Origin: Chryseobacterium arthrosphaerae
GTDB taxonomy: Bacteria; Bacteroidota; Bacteroidia; Flavobacteriales; Weeksellaceae
DNA length: 64,000 nucleotides
Assembly: GCF_001684965.1 (NCBI RefSeq)
Contig: NZ_MAYG01000001.1
Span: 2,294,001-2,358,000, forward strand
Direction of reading: 5' to 3'
In this document: piece by piece, positions 36,260 to 44,786 of the stretch
How positions within the stretch are numbered: the stretch's first letter is position 1
Layout: the number at the start of each line of letters is the position of its first letter
The notes under the pieces: model-generated
What the model saw: the letters and a program-made list of their open reading frames with translations, nothing else
The model's database searches: none
Told to the model about the DNA's origin: nothing
Program-made: the position numbers and the translations under genes

Positions 36260-36285
36260 AAAGCCTCACTTTTCAGCGAGGCTTT
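36260..36285 (-). terminator. intrinsic terminator of purE
   Basis: The stem AAAGCCTC / GAGGCTTT is flanked by A residues on the left, which read as T after the stem on the minus strand. It lies 22 nt beyond the purE stop. Confidence 0.82.
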
Positions 36286-36307
36286 TTATTGTAAGTTTAT
36301 CTGTATA

Positions 36308-36811
36308 TTATTGATCAAAATGATTCGGGTGCTGGGCTTTGATGTCATCCACCGTTCCCAATACTTTGTCTTTTAAAGAATCCTGGTATTTCTGAAGGTT
36401 TTCAGCAACCTGGGCATCTGCACTTCCTATGATTTTAGCAGCTAAAATTCCTGCATTCAAAGCTCCGTTCAACGCTACAGTAGCCACCGGAATACCCCCC
36501 GGCATCTGAAGGATAGATAAAACAGAATCCCATCCGTCTATTGAATTGCTGGACAGGATCGGAACCCCGATTACCGGAAGTGTCGTACAGCTTGCCACCA
36601 TTCCCGGAAGGTGAGCTGCCCCGCCTGCTCCTGCAACAATTACTTTCAGACCTCTTTCTTTAGCGGTTTTTGCATAATCGAACATTCTTTCAGGTGTTCT
36701 GTGTGCTGAAACCACAGTCAGTTCATAAGGGATATCCAGGCTTTTCAGAAAGTTTGCAGCCTGTTCCATGATCGGCAGATCGCTCTGACTGCCCATAATA
36801 ATTCCTACCAT
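36308..36811 (-). CDS. purE: N5-carboxyaminoimidazole ribonucleotide mutase
   Basis: This 167-residue enzyme has the class I PurE signatures MGSQSDLPIM, the VVSAHRTPERM segment with the catalytic His, AGAGGAAHLPGMVA and MPGGIPVATVALNGA. It moves the carboxyl group of N5-CAIR to C4 to give CAIR in purine synthesis, following PurK. I chose ATG 36811; an in-frame TTG two codons upstream is less likely. A TATCTTTG box at 36833-36840 is the likely -7 element. purK lies 6.2 kb away on the same strand, separated by a plus-strand block. Confidence 0.96.
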   Translation of the reverse strand: MVGIIMGSQSDLPIMEQAANFLKSLDIPYELTVVSAHRTPERMFDYAKTAKERGLKVIVAGAGGAAHLPGMVASCTTLPVIGVPILSSNSIDGWDSVLSILQMPGGIPVATVALNGALNAGILAAKIIGSADAQVAENLQKYQDSLKDKVLGTVDDIKAQHPNHFDQ

Positions 36812-37065
36812 CTTCAATTTTTATTAGATGTTCAAAGATAAAAATTAAAATTAAGGTGAGAAACTGAAAGAGACTTTGATTGTCATTTCCTATTTGCACA
36901 GGTTTTATTTAAAAATATCTATAAATCAACAACTTATTTTAATTATTTTAAAAAAATCATAGCCATTGGCTCAAAATTTTCATCTGTACTCTTATATTTT
37001 ACAGCATCTGTATCCATCTGATATTTTTGAAAGTGGATATATTTGTTTTTACACCACATTAGATT

Positions 37066-37971
37066 TTGAAAGATTATAAGCTTACACTGGCCATCCTTAC
37101 CGTCGCCATTGTCTGGGGAACTACTTTTTTGTCGATCCGCATTGCAGTGGAAACGATACCTGCCTGGTTTGTTGCAGGCATCCGCCAATTTCTGGCTTCT
37201 ATTATTATGCTGATGATTCTTATTTACAGAAAAGAATTTAAATGGATTGGCTGGAAAAACCTGAAATACCAGATCATTTTTTCTTCCCTCATGCTGGTAA
37301 TCGCCAATGGGATGACGACGGTGGCTGAAGAGGAAGTTACCAGCAGCCTTACCTCATTGATAAGTGCCTGCTCTCCTATTCTTGTGTTCATGGGCAGCCT
37401 TGCACTGGGATTACAAAAATTCAGCTGGCGGGCTTTTGCAGGAGTACTGATGTGCTTCAGCGGGATTATTTTTATATTCTGGGATGGGGTCAACGATCTT
37501 AAAAATCCGGATTATGCCCTTGGGATCCTGTTTTTATTCATCGCTATTGCGGGCTGGGCCTCAGGAACCATTTTCACCAAAAAACTCAACCTTCACAGCG
37601 GAAATATTTCACTGAATTTATTTTATCAGTTTGCATTTGCAGGTATTACCCAGATTATATTCGCCTTTCTGTTCTCAGAAAATTATAATTTCGGAAACTG
37701 GACGCTGCGTAGCATTTCAGCCATGCTTTATCTGTCTGTTTTCGGATCGGTAGCAGCATTTTTTGCTTTTCACTATGCGCTTACAAAAGTTTCGCCGGTA
37801 CAGGTTTCCATATTGGCGTATATCAATACCATTATTTCCATATTTTTAAGCTGGCTGATCCTTGGTGAATATATTTCTTTTAAATTTATCATTGCTGCTG
37901 TTTTGATTATCTTAGGCGTTTTTATCATCAATTACAATCCTGAAATGTTTAAAAAACAGAAGTTGGAATAA
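37066..37971 (+). CDS. EamA-family (DMT) transporter
   Basis: This 301-residue protein has ten helices in two EamA halves. The first half starts ILTVAIVWGTTFLSIRIAVE, the second LGILFLFIAIAGWASGTIFTK, and the late helix AFHYALTKVSPVQVSIL is also characteristic. Substrate is unknown. No ATG exists upstream of the first helix before an in-frame TAG at 37060, so translation must begin at a TTG (37066) or the adjacent ATT (37063). A TATATTTG box at 37038-37045 places the transcript start about 15 nt upstream, consistent with this. Confidence 0.87.
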   Translation: MKDYKLTLAILTVAIVWGTTFLSIRIAVETIPAWFVAGIRQFLASIIMLMILIYRKEFKWIGWKNLKYQIIFSSLMLVIANGMTTVAEEEVTSSLTSLISACSPILVFMGSLALGLQKFSWRAFAGVLMCFSGIIFIFWDGVNDLKNPDYALGILFLFIAIAGWASGTIFTKKLNLHSGNISLNLFYQFAFAGITQIIFAFLFSENYNFGNWTLRSISAMLYLSVFGSVAAFFAFHYALTKVSPVQVSILAYINTIISIFLSWLILGEYISFKFIIAAVLIILGVFIINYNPEMFKKQKLE

Positions 37972-38189
37972 GAAAATATTCTCTAAGCTTTCTGTCTTAC
38001 TATAAATGAAATGGAGGATCACAGAAAAAATGACAATCCTGCCTATTGCTTTCCTAAGGATTAAGATCCTGTAAATTTATTCAATATAAAAAAACCGCTT
38101 ATTTCAAACCATTTCTAAACAGTTAAACCTTCGGAGAAGTTTTTATATTCTTTTCATTTTTCCTATATTGTATACTCAACCCATACAAC

Positions 38190-38753
38190 ATGCTTAAAAA
38201 CACATTTTTCGCCCTTCTTGCGGCCTCTTTCATCCTGGTAAGCTGTGATTACAAGGAAAAGGAGAAAAACCTTACGGACAGAGAAAAACAATTGCTGGAA
38301 AAAGAAAAAACATTCGCCAAAAAAGAATCTGAATACCAGTCACTGTTAAAAATGAGGGACAGTATTTTTGCTAAAAAAGATTCTGTGGTCATTGCTACAT
38401 GGCCCGCAGAGATCTCCGGCCCTTGGAACGGAAAAGTGATCTGTACAGAATCCAACTGCAGTGATTATGCTGTAGGTGACCAGCGTACGGACGTTTGGGA
38501 GTTCGATAATGATTCTACCCAGCCGGTCACCAAAATCATTAATAACAATAATCTGGTAAGGCTCTATACCGGAAAGTTTGAGAATAATGAAATCAGACTT
38601 TCTTTCAAGACCGATTCTACCGCTAAAAAGAATGTGGAAATGAGCGTTCTTCTGAATGACATTTCAGACAACAAGATCAAAGGAACAAGAACCATCACCT
38701 CTGATGGCTGTACCGCAAAGTTCTCTGTCGAATTAGTACGTTCCACAAAATAA
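38190..38753 (+). CDS. putative lipoprotein with a short coiled coil
   Basis: This 187-residue protein has a lipoprotein signal with Cys19 (FILVSCDYKEKEK), then a charged heptad-like stretch (about residues 22-60, LTDREKQLLEKEKTFAKKES) suggesting a coiled coil, then a beta-rich part with ISGPWNGKVICTESNCSDYA and a late Cys (SDGCTAKF). I do not recognise the family. It lies 7 nt before the antiporter gene, so the two are probably translated from one mRNA, and it may be an accessory envelope protein. Confidence 0.7.
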   Translation: MLKNTFFALLAASFILVSCDYKEKEKNLTDREKQLLEKEKTFAKKESEYQSLLKMRDSIFAKKDSVVIATWPAEISGPWNGKVICTESNCSDYAVGDQRTDVWEFDNDSTQPVTKIINNNNLVRLYTGKFENNEIRLSFKTDSTAKKNVEMSVLLNDISDNKIKGTRTITSDGCTAKFSVELVRSTK

Positions 38754-38760
38754 AACACCT

Positions 38761-40884
38761 ATGATTTTACTGAGTATACACAACCTGAGTCTTCCTATAG
38801 AAGATCCGGTACTGAAGTTCCTGCTGGTGCTGGTTATCATCCTTGCCGCGCCATTATTATTAAACAAAATTAAAGTTCCCCACCTGCTTGGGCTTATCAT
38901 TGCAGGGGCTGTTATAGGACCAAACGGTTTCAATGTACTGTCGAGGGACAGCAGCATTGTGGTGACCGGAACTACAGGGCTCCTTTATATCATGTTCCTT
39001 GCAGGGCTTGAAATTGATATGGGAGATTTTAAAAAGAACAAATGGAAGAGTCTTACTTTTGGAATCTACACCTTTACGGTTCCTTTTGTTCTCGGGTATT
39101 TAGGCGGATATTATATCCTGCATTTTTCAATGCTTACCTCCATTCTGTTTGCCAGCCTTTTTTCTTCTCATACGCTGATCGCTTATCCTCTGGTAAGTAA
39201 ACTGGGAATTGCAAAAAATAAAGCAGTCAATATTACCGTTGGCGGTACCATGATTACGGATATCCTGGCTTTATTGGTACTTGCTGTGATCGTTGGGATG
39301 TCTCAGGGCGATGTAGGAACCGAATTCTGGGTTAAATTATCCGTTTCGTTTGTCGTATTTGCTCTGATTGTACTGATCGTCTTTCCTATCATCGGCCGCT
39401 GGTTCTTTAAAAGAGTGGACGATAAAATTTCGCAGTATATTTTTGTTCTGGTAATGATTTACCTGGCCGCAATGCTGGCAGAGCTTGCCGGTGTGGAAGC
39501 TATCATTGGAGCGTTCTTTGCAGGACTTGCTTTAAACAGGCTGATTCCGCATACTTCTTCCCTGATGAACAGAGTGGAATTTGTGGGAAATGCGATATTT
39601 ATACCGTTTTTCCTGATCAGTGTGGGAATGCTCATCGACTTTAAGGTCTTTTTTAAAAGCTGGGAAACCCTGGAAGTAGCCGGAATCATGCTGGTAGCTT
39701 CTATCGGCGGAAAATATCTCTCTGCAGTGGCTACTCAAAAAACATTCAGACTGACTAAGGAAGAAGGAAAACTGATCTTCGGGTTAAGCTCTGCTTCAGC
39801 TGCAGCAACCCTGGCTTCCGTAATGGTGGGGTATAACATCATCCTGTCTGAAACCGAGACCGGAGAACCTGTAAGGTTACTGAATGAACATGTTCTGAAC
39901 GGAAGTATCCTGCTGATCCTGATTTCATGTACCATTTCATCCTTTATCTCAATGGCAAGCGCCCAGAAAATTGCTGAAGCAGATAACGAAGATACCGTTT
40001 CCGGAAACAGCCATGAGGAAGAAAATATTTTACTTGCCATCAATCACGAAGAAACCGTTGAAAGAATGGTCAATCTGGGGATTCTGATCAAAGCGCATTC
40101 CAATACGGAAGATTTGTTTGCTTTAAATGTGATCAATGAAGATAAGAATGAATCTTCAGTAAAAAATGCGGAAAAGCTCCTTCACCAGGCAGCTGACACC
40201 GCAGCGGCAGCAGATGTGAAACTGCAGGCACTCAAAAGATATGACAACGATGTCATCAATGGGGTAAACAATGTTATTAAAGAACAGAAAATCACAGATC
40301 TCATCATAGGGCTGGAAGATGAAAAAGGCTTCTCTCCGTCATTCGTTTATAACCTTTATAATGGCTATCTTCAGAATGATGATGTGAATGTGCTGGTATA
40401 CCATGCTGCACAGCCACTGTCCACGATTAAACGCTATGCCGTCATGATTCCGGAGAATGCTCATCAGGAGGCAGGATTTTTCCATGCGCTTTTAAGAGTC
40501 TGGAATATTGCAAGAAACTCCGGGGCAACGGTAGTTTTCTATGCTCCTGAAAATATTCTGGATATTCTTCAGAAAATCATTAAAAAAGCCAATATAGAAG
40601 CTGAATTTATCATTATGAATACATGGCAGGACGGTGAAAGAACGGCTGCGCAGCTGAAGGAAGATGAAGCATTGATTATCCTGATGGCAAAACGGGGCAT
40701 GAGGTCTTATATTCCAAGGATGAGACTTATTCCTGAACTATTGAACAGAAACCTGAGTGATAATAATTATCTCCTGATCTTCCCATTCTCGGAGTATGAT
40801 AAGAACAGCCCGGAAATAAGGTCTGTAGGAAATCATGGAGACTTTGTGGAAATAGGAAACGTCATTCAGAAAATATTTAAGTAA
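38761..40884 (+). CDS. CPA2 cation:proton antiporter with C-terminal USP-like region
   Basis: This 707-residue protein has about 12 helices in residues 10-405, with the CPA2 signatures IMFLAGLEIDMGDFKKN, SLFSSHTLIAYPLV, TMITDILALLVLA and GVEAIIGAFFAGLALNRLIP, and then a soluble region (about 420-707) with two universal-stress-protein-like halves (ENILLAINHEETVERMVNLG and RYAVMIPENAHQEAGFFHAL). It would exchange Na+ or K+ for protons with cytoplasmic nucleotide-type control. This second antiporter differs from the shorter one at 31819 in having the regulatory part. Confidence 0.9.
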   Translation: MILLSIHNLSLPIEDPVLKFLLVLVIILAAPLLLNKIKVPHLLGLIIAGAVIGPNGFNVLSRDSSIVVTGTTGLLYIMFLAGLEIDMGDFKKNKWKSLTFGIYTFTVPFVLGYLGGYYILHFSMLTSILFASLFSSHTLIAYPLVSKLGIAKNKAVNITVGGTMITDILALLVLAVIVGMSQGDVGTEFWVKLSVSFVVFALIVLIVFPIIGRWFFKRVDDKISQYIFVLVMIYLAAMLAELAGVEAIIGAFFAGLALNRLIPHTSSLMNRVEFVGNAIFIPFFLISVGMLIDFKVFFKSWETLEVAGIMLVASIGGKYLSAVATQKTFRLTKEEGKLIFGLSSASAAATLASVMVGYNIILSETETGEPVRLLNEHVLNGSILLILISCTISSFISMASAQKIAEADNEDTVSGNSHEEENILLAINHEETVERMVNLGILIKAHSNTEDLFALNVINEDKNESSVKNAEKLLHQAADTAAAADVKLQALKRYDNDVINGVNNVIKEQKITDLIIGLEDEKGFSPSFVYNLYNGYLQNDDVNVLVYHAAQPLSTIKRYAVMIPENAHQEAGFFHALLRVWNIARNSGATVVFYAPENILDILQKIIKKANIEAEFIIMNTWQDGERTAAQLKEDEALIILMAKRGMRSYIPRMRLIPELLNRNLSDNNYLLIFPFSEYDKNSPEIRSVGNHGDFVEIGNVIQKIFK

Positions 40885-40892
40885 GAAGGTTT

Positions 40893-41040
40893 GAGCAGGA
40901 AGCTGTAAGAGAGAAGCTTGAAGTTACCCGTGTGCGGGTAATTGCTGACAGTACTCTTGAAGAAATTTATAAAAATACTGTTCAGTTCTTTATCACTGCA
41001 ATCACTTCCCTCTCCCAGCCTCCAGCCTCCAGCTTCCTTT
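40893..41040. repeat. purine-rich intergenic inverted-repeat element, copy C
   Basis: The left end has GAGCAGGAAGCTGTAAGAGA and then GAAGCTTGAAGTTAC. The right end (41001-41040) has CACTTCCCTCTCCCAGCCTC and CAGCCTCCAGCTTCC, an imperfect reverse complement. Internally ACCCGTGTGCGGGT forms an extra small palindrome (40927-40940). Confidence 0.6.
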
Positions 41041-41102
41041 CTTTACTAACCATAAACCCTGAATAAAATAATAAAACTATTTTTGTCCAAAATAAAAATT
41101 CA

Positions 41103-41774
41103 TTGAAAACAAAGAAGATATTCCTTTTAACAGCAGTATTAAGCCTGCAATTATCATTTGCCCAGTTCGCCAAGGTAGTAGATAAGGACGGCTATGTGAA
41201 TGTGAGGGAAAATGCAGATGCAAAAAGCAAGATCACGGGAAAGATCAATTCAGATGAAATCGTTTATATTTTTGAATCCGACCCCACTCATAAGAATTGG
41301 GCTAATGTAAGTAACGGCTATATTTATAACTCAAGACTGAAATATATAGAATCTTATCAGAAAGTTCCGTCCATTGTACGTGATGCAGGCAAAGCAACTT
41401 TTAAATCAGGAAATATTAAAGTCAACATTGTTTCCGGAAAATTTAATTTCAAGGAAAATGAAAAAGACTTTTCTTCCACGCTCTATGGCGATTTTTATAA
41501 AGGACAGCAGGTCTGGGGAATAGACGGAACCATTCCTAAGACTCACTATATCTCTATCACCGCACAAATCGGAGACAAAACCATCCAGGTGCCTGCAGAG
41601 GAGATTGAAAACCTGTTTCAGGTCAGTAATCAGTCCGCAGCCTGTTATTATGACCGTGAAAATGATACTTTATACATTTCAATAAACAATTCAGAGGGTG
41701 CCGGTTCGTATGTAGGGCTTTTTATTATTGAAAAAGGGCAATACAAAAAAAGAGTTCTTGAGATTCCGTTTTAG
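41103..41774 (+). CDS. secreted bacterial SH3-domain protein, paralogue 1
   Basis: This 223-residue protein has a signal peptide ending LSFAQ and an N-terminal SH3-like domain (KDGYVNVRENADAKSKITGK, about residues 28-80), followed by a conserved unknown region with VWGIDGTIPKTHYISIT and YYDRENDTLYISI. Bacterial SH3 domains often bind cell-wall peptides. The only fitting start is TTG at 41103, supported by a TATTTTTG box at 41078-41085. The next gene is a close paralogue in tandem with the same start codon type. Confidence 0.8.
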   Translation: MKTKKIFLLTAVLSLQLSFAQFAKVVDKDGYVNVRENADAKSKITGKINSDEIVYIFESDPTHKNWANVSNGYIYNSRLKYIESYQKVPSIVRDAGKATFKSGNIKVNIVSGKFNFKENEKDFSSTLYGDFYKGQQVWGIDGTIPKTHYISITAQIGDKTIQVPAEEIENLFQVSNQSAACYYDRENDTLYISINNSEGAGSYVGLFIIEKGQYKKRVLEIPF

Positions 41775-41827
41775 ATGAAGCCAAATAATCATTCTATTTT
41801 GTTAAAATTAAAAATCACCACACTACA

Positions 41828-42529
41828 TTGAAAACAAAAAAGATATTCCTTGCAGCAGCTATTTTAAGTATTCAGTTATCTTTCGCTCAGTTTGCTAAAA
41901 TCGTCGATAAAGACGGCTATGTCAATCTGAGGGAAAATCCGGATGCAAAAAGTAAGATTACGGGAAAGATCAGTTCTGATGAAATTGTGTATGCTTCTGA
42001 GCCGGATGCCGCCAACAAAAACTGGGTCAATGTTTATTATAATGATAAAACAGCCGGTTACCTTAATACTTCAAAGGTTAAGCTCCTGGATTCTTATGAA
42101 ACCCTTCTGCCTGTAACCACAGATGAAAACAAAGCAGTCTTCAGATCCGGAAATATCAAGGTAGATATCATTTCAGAAAAGTTCAATTACAAGGAAAATA
42201 AAAAATTCTTTTTTTCCTCCAGCTATGGCGGGCAAAAGATAGAAGATCAATATAAAGGGAAGCTGATCTGGGGAACAGACGGTACCATTCCCAGAACGCA
42301 TTATAAATCGATCACCGTACAGATCAGAGATAAAAAAATTCAGATTCCGGCTAAAGAAATTGAAAACCTCTTTAATGTCAGCAACCAGTTTACAGCGTGT
42401 TATTATGATCGTAAAAGTGATACTTTATATATTACCATGCTCAATTCTGATGGCGCCGGATCTTATGTAGCCCTTTTTAAAATTGTAAAAGGAGTCTACA
42501 AGGAAAGAATTCTAAAGAAACCTTTTTAA
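41828..42529 (+). CDS. secreted bacterial SH3-domain protein, paralogue 2
   Basis: This 233-residue protein is aligned along its length with the preceding gene: the same signal (MKTKKIFLAAAILSIQLSFA), the same SH3 segment (KDGYVNLRENPDAKSKITGK) and the same C-terminal half (GTDGTIPRTHYKSIT, YYDRKSDTLYITM). About ten extra residues lie in the SH3-to-C-terminal region. The start is again TTG (41828). The tandem pair is a local duplication; both are Gln-cleaved secreted proteins, so a periplasmic or surface role is expected. Confidence 0.8.
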   Translation: MKTKKIFLAAAILSIQLSFAQFAKIVDKDGYVNLRENPDAKSKITGKISSDEIVYASEPDAANKNWVNVYYNDKTAGYLNTSKVKLLDSYETLLPVTTDENKAVFRSGNIKVDIISEKFNYKENKKFFFSSSYGGQKIEDQYKGKLIWGTDGTIPRTHYKSITVQIRDKKIQIPAKEIENLFNVSNQFTACYYDRKSDTLYITMLNSDGAGSYVALFKIVKGVYKERILKKPF

Positions 42530-42547
42530 AAAATTAATCAGCTATCC

Positions 42548-42919
42548 ATGATCAAAAAGATTCTGCTTTCCCTATTGGGTATATTGATTTTAGGGGTGGT
42601 CTCACTGACTGTTTACTGGAATTTACCCATTGAAATAACCAGACATTCTGATATAGAATACGGAAATAAACTTGTTCTGAATCTTGAACATTATCAGAAA
42701 GAACATCATAGCCTGCCCCGTTATGATGACCGGAATACACTTCATCAATTAGGATTTAAACAAAACAATCCGGGAGCAAGTCCGGATTATGCAGCGGACA
42801 GTACCGGCGCTTATGAATTGGTCTATATGGACGGTTTTGACGGACCTTATCTGATGTACAGCTCCAGAGAACAAAAATGGAGTATTGATTTTCCCCAAAT
42901 CATCAGGAAGGTTCAATAA
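42548..42919 (+). CDS. membrane-anchored hypothetical protein
   Basis: This 123-residue protein has one N-terminal helix (about residues 5-24, ILLSLLGILILGVVSLTVYW) and a soluble periplasmic part with HYQKEHHSLPRYDDRNTLHQ and a closing SREQKWSIDFPQI. The layout is slightly like pseudopilin-type minor proteins but without a prepilin cleavage site. It lies 18 nt after the second SH3 gene, so it is likely in the same transcript. Function unknown. Confidence 0.65.
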   Translation: MIKKILLSLLGILILGVVSLTVYWNLPIEITRHSDIEYGNKLVLNLEHYQKEHHSLPRYDDRNTLHQLGFKQNNPGASPDYAADSTGAYELVYMDGFDGPYLMYSSREQKWSIDFPQIIRKVQ

Positions 42920-42936
42920 GTTTCGCTTATATTTAA

Positions 42937-42979
42937 TAAAAAGAGAGCAGTTTTCAAATTGAAAACTGCTCTCTTTTTA
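42937..42979. terminator. long bidirectional terminator between the SH3 operon and purK
   Basis: A 21-bp near-symmetric palindrome (42937-42957 with 42959-42979) contains GAGAGCAGTTTTCAA and its complement. In RNA the loop would open to about CAAATTG. A and T runs at the two ends suit termination on both strands. Confidence 0.85.
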
Positions 42980-42996
42980 TATTATTTTCAAACTGA

Positions 42997-44109
42997 TCAC
43001 TCAGAAATCACCCTTACCATTCCTTTCACCATTACAAGCTTTTCCATGAGCTCTTCCCTGGAATCTGCCAAAACATTGATGTGTCCCATCTTTCTCCCTG
43101 GCTTGGTTTCTGTTTTTCCGTATAGGTGGATGTAGGTTTCAGGAAGTTTGAGTACATCCTCCATTCCTTCATACACTACTTTTCCGGCATATCCTTCTGC
43201 TCCTACCAGATTCAGCATTCCGCTATAGGTAATGGCATCGGTATCTGCCAGTGGTAAATTCTTTACCACACGGTACATCTGCTCAAATTGTGAATTGGTA
43301 TTCCCTTCCTGGCTCTGATGCCCGGAATTGTGCAATCTCGGAGCAGTTTCATTGACCCAGACTTTTCCTTCTTTATCAAGGAATAATTCAATAGCAAAAA
43401 GCCCCGGAGAATTTACAGCCTGTAAGAATTTCTCTGTAATGACATCAATCTGATTCTGAACGTCCTCAGTAAGAAGAACCGGACATACATTAAAATCCAA
43501 TAAATTAAGTTTTGGATCTGCCACCATTTCCGTTACAGGGAAAGTATTGGTTTCTCCTTTTTCGTTTCTGGCAACGATTACGGAAAGTTCTTTATCAATA
43601 TCCACCAGGCTTTCGATCACTGAAGCTTCTTTCCAAAGATGTTGAAAATCAGCTTCTGTACGGATCACCTGTACTCCTTTTCCGTCATATCCGCCGGTAT
43701 TCATTTTCTGCACGAATGGCAAAGGCATGATGATCTTTTCATCACTGTTCCATACCACCTGAAATTCCGGGCTTGGGATATCGTGAGCTTTATAAAATTC
43801 TTTCTGAAGGATTTTCTGCTGGATCGTCCTGATGATGTTGGCATTGGGAACCACTTTTATCCCCTGCTTTTCAAGTTCAGCCAAAGCATCGGCATTAACG
43901 TGTTCAATCTCAATCGTTACTACATCTTTTCCTTTCCCGAAGTTCAGTACTGTTTCATAGTCATTGAAATTTCCCTGTGTAAAATACGAAATGTTATGAC
44001 ATGGTGCATCAGAAGCAGGATCCAGTGTATAAAACTCATCATCATACTTTAGTGCACTTTGTATCAGCATTCTTCCCAGCTGTCCGCCTCCCAGAATTCC
44101 TATTTTCAT
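42997..44109 (-). CDS. purK: 5-(carboxyamino)imidazole ribonucleotide synthase
   Basis: This 370-residue ATP-grasp enzyme begins MKIGILGGGQLGRMLIQSAL, followed by VVTIEIEHVNADALAELE and the ATP-grasp region with FVQKMNTGGYDGKGVQVI, VWVNETAPRLHNSGHQS and the C-terminal HLYGKTETKPGRKMGHINVL motif. PurK carboxylates AIR using ATP and bicarbonate to give N5-CAIR, the substrate of PurE. It follows the DUF1543 gene by 28 nt on the minus strand, so the two are probably co-transcribed. Confidence 0.96.
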   Translation of the reverse strand: MKIGILGGGQLGRMLIQSALKYDDEFYTLDPASDAPCHNISYFTQGNFNDYETVLNFGKGKDVVTIEIEHVNADALAELEKQGIKVVPNANIIRTIQQKILQKEFYKAHDIPSPEFQVVWNSDEKIIMPLPFVQKMNTGGYDGKGVQVIRTEADFQHLWKEASVIESLVDIDKELSVIVARNEKGETNTFPVTEMVADPKLNLLDFNVCPVLLTEDVQNQIDVITEKFLQAVNSPGLFAIELFLDKEGKVWVNETAPRLHNSGHQSQEGNTNSQFEQMYRVVKNLPLADTDAITYSGMLNLVGAEGYAGKVVYEGMEDVLKLPETYIHLYGKTETKPGRKMGHINVLADSREELMEKLVMVKGMVRVISE

Positions 44110-44137
44110 TTTTTATTTTTATTAGATTTACTTTAAT

Positions 44138-44701
44138 TTATTGAATCTTGTCAATTTTCAGATATCCGAGTCCCATCGGGTTTTTCTGATCTGCCACATC
44201 CGACTTTGTAAGCACGATGGAAAATTTTTCCTTCATGGATGCAGGAAGAATATCATTCACATTGTAAATGTCATCAATATCCACTCCATGTTTATCATCA
44301 ATATGGCTTACAGCGCCTTCAAATCCCATGGTCTGGTAAAATTCGGTAGCTTTTGCCCTTTTGACGATTTCTCCCATCGATGTTCCTACCATCAGGTGCT
44401 GCTCGTGGAACTCTTCAAAGAAGCCGGGCTTATAGCCTCCTAAATTAAGGAAGTATAGCTGCTCTTCAGAAGCTTTTTCTCCTTTTTCTACGATCTTTAC
44501 CTCATAGCCGTCTGCAAATTTCACTTCCTGGTAACAGTCCAGGTGGATCTTTCCTTCTGCTTCCTTCCAAAAGTCTTTCATATCAGGAACCAGGTCTTTA
44601 AGGCTTTCTGCAATTCCGAAAAATACGTCATGCTGCTCAATGTTTCTTCCTTTGGGGGTTGCCCCAAGGATCACATAAAATAATTTCATTTCACTTTTCA
44701 T
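44138..44701 (-). CDS. DUF1543 domain protein
   Basis: This 187-residue protein begins with the DUF1543 signature KLFYVILGATPKGRNIEQHD, followed by FFGIAESLKDL, and has HLDCYQEVKFADGYEV and LGGYKPGFFEEFHEQH later. The family function is unknown. A TATTTTTG box at 44707-44714 ends 5 nt from ATG 44701, which would give an almost leaderless mRNA; ATG 44689 (MKLFYVILG) is the start that matches the family better. It is in tandem with purK but no functional link is evident. Confidence 0.83.
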   Translation of the reverse strand: MKSEMKLFYVILGATPKGRNIEQHDVFFGIAESLKDLVPDMKDFWKEAEGKIHLDCYQEVKFADGYEVKIVEKGEKASEEQLYFLNLGGYKPGFFEEFHEQHLMVGTSMGEIVKRAKATEFYQTMGFEGAVSHIDDKHGVDIDDIYNVNDILPASMKEKFSIVLTKSDVADQKNPMGLGYLKIDKIQ

Positions 44702-44739
44702 GCATACAAAAATACGTTAAATTTATCTTTTTCAAATGT

Positions 44740-44770
44740 TTGGCAGACTACCACAATAATTTTATATTTG
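44740..44770 (+). promoter_or_regulatory. promoter of the TauE-DUF1634 operon (TTG-N20-TATATTTG)
   Basis: TTG at 44740-44742 is separated by 20 nt from TATATTTG at 44763-44770, a full match to the Flavobacterium consensus. The ATG at 44787 is 16 nt downstream. Confidence 0.75.
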
Positions 44771-44786
44771 TAGCATTAATTGTAGT

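Noticed and set aside
43639..44052. Plus-strand frame of 137 codons
   Set aside because: It lies antisense inside purK and is Phe/Ile/Cys-rich, typical of the complement of a coding sequence.
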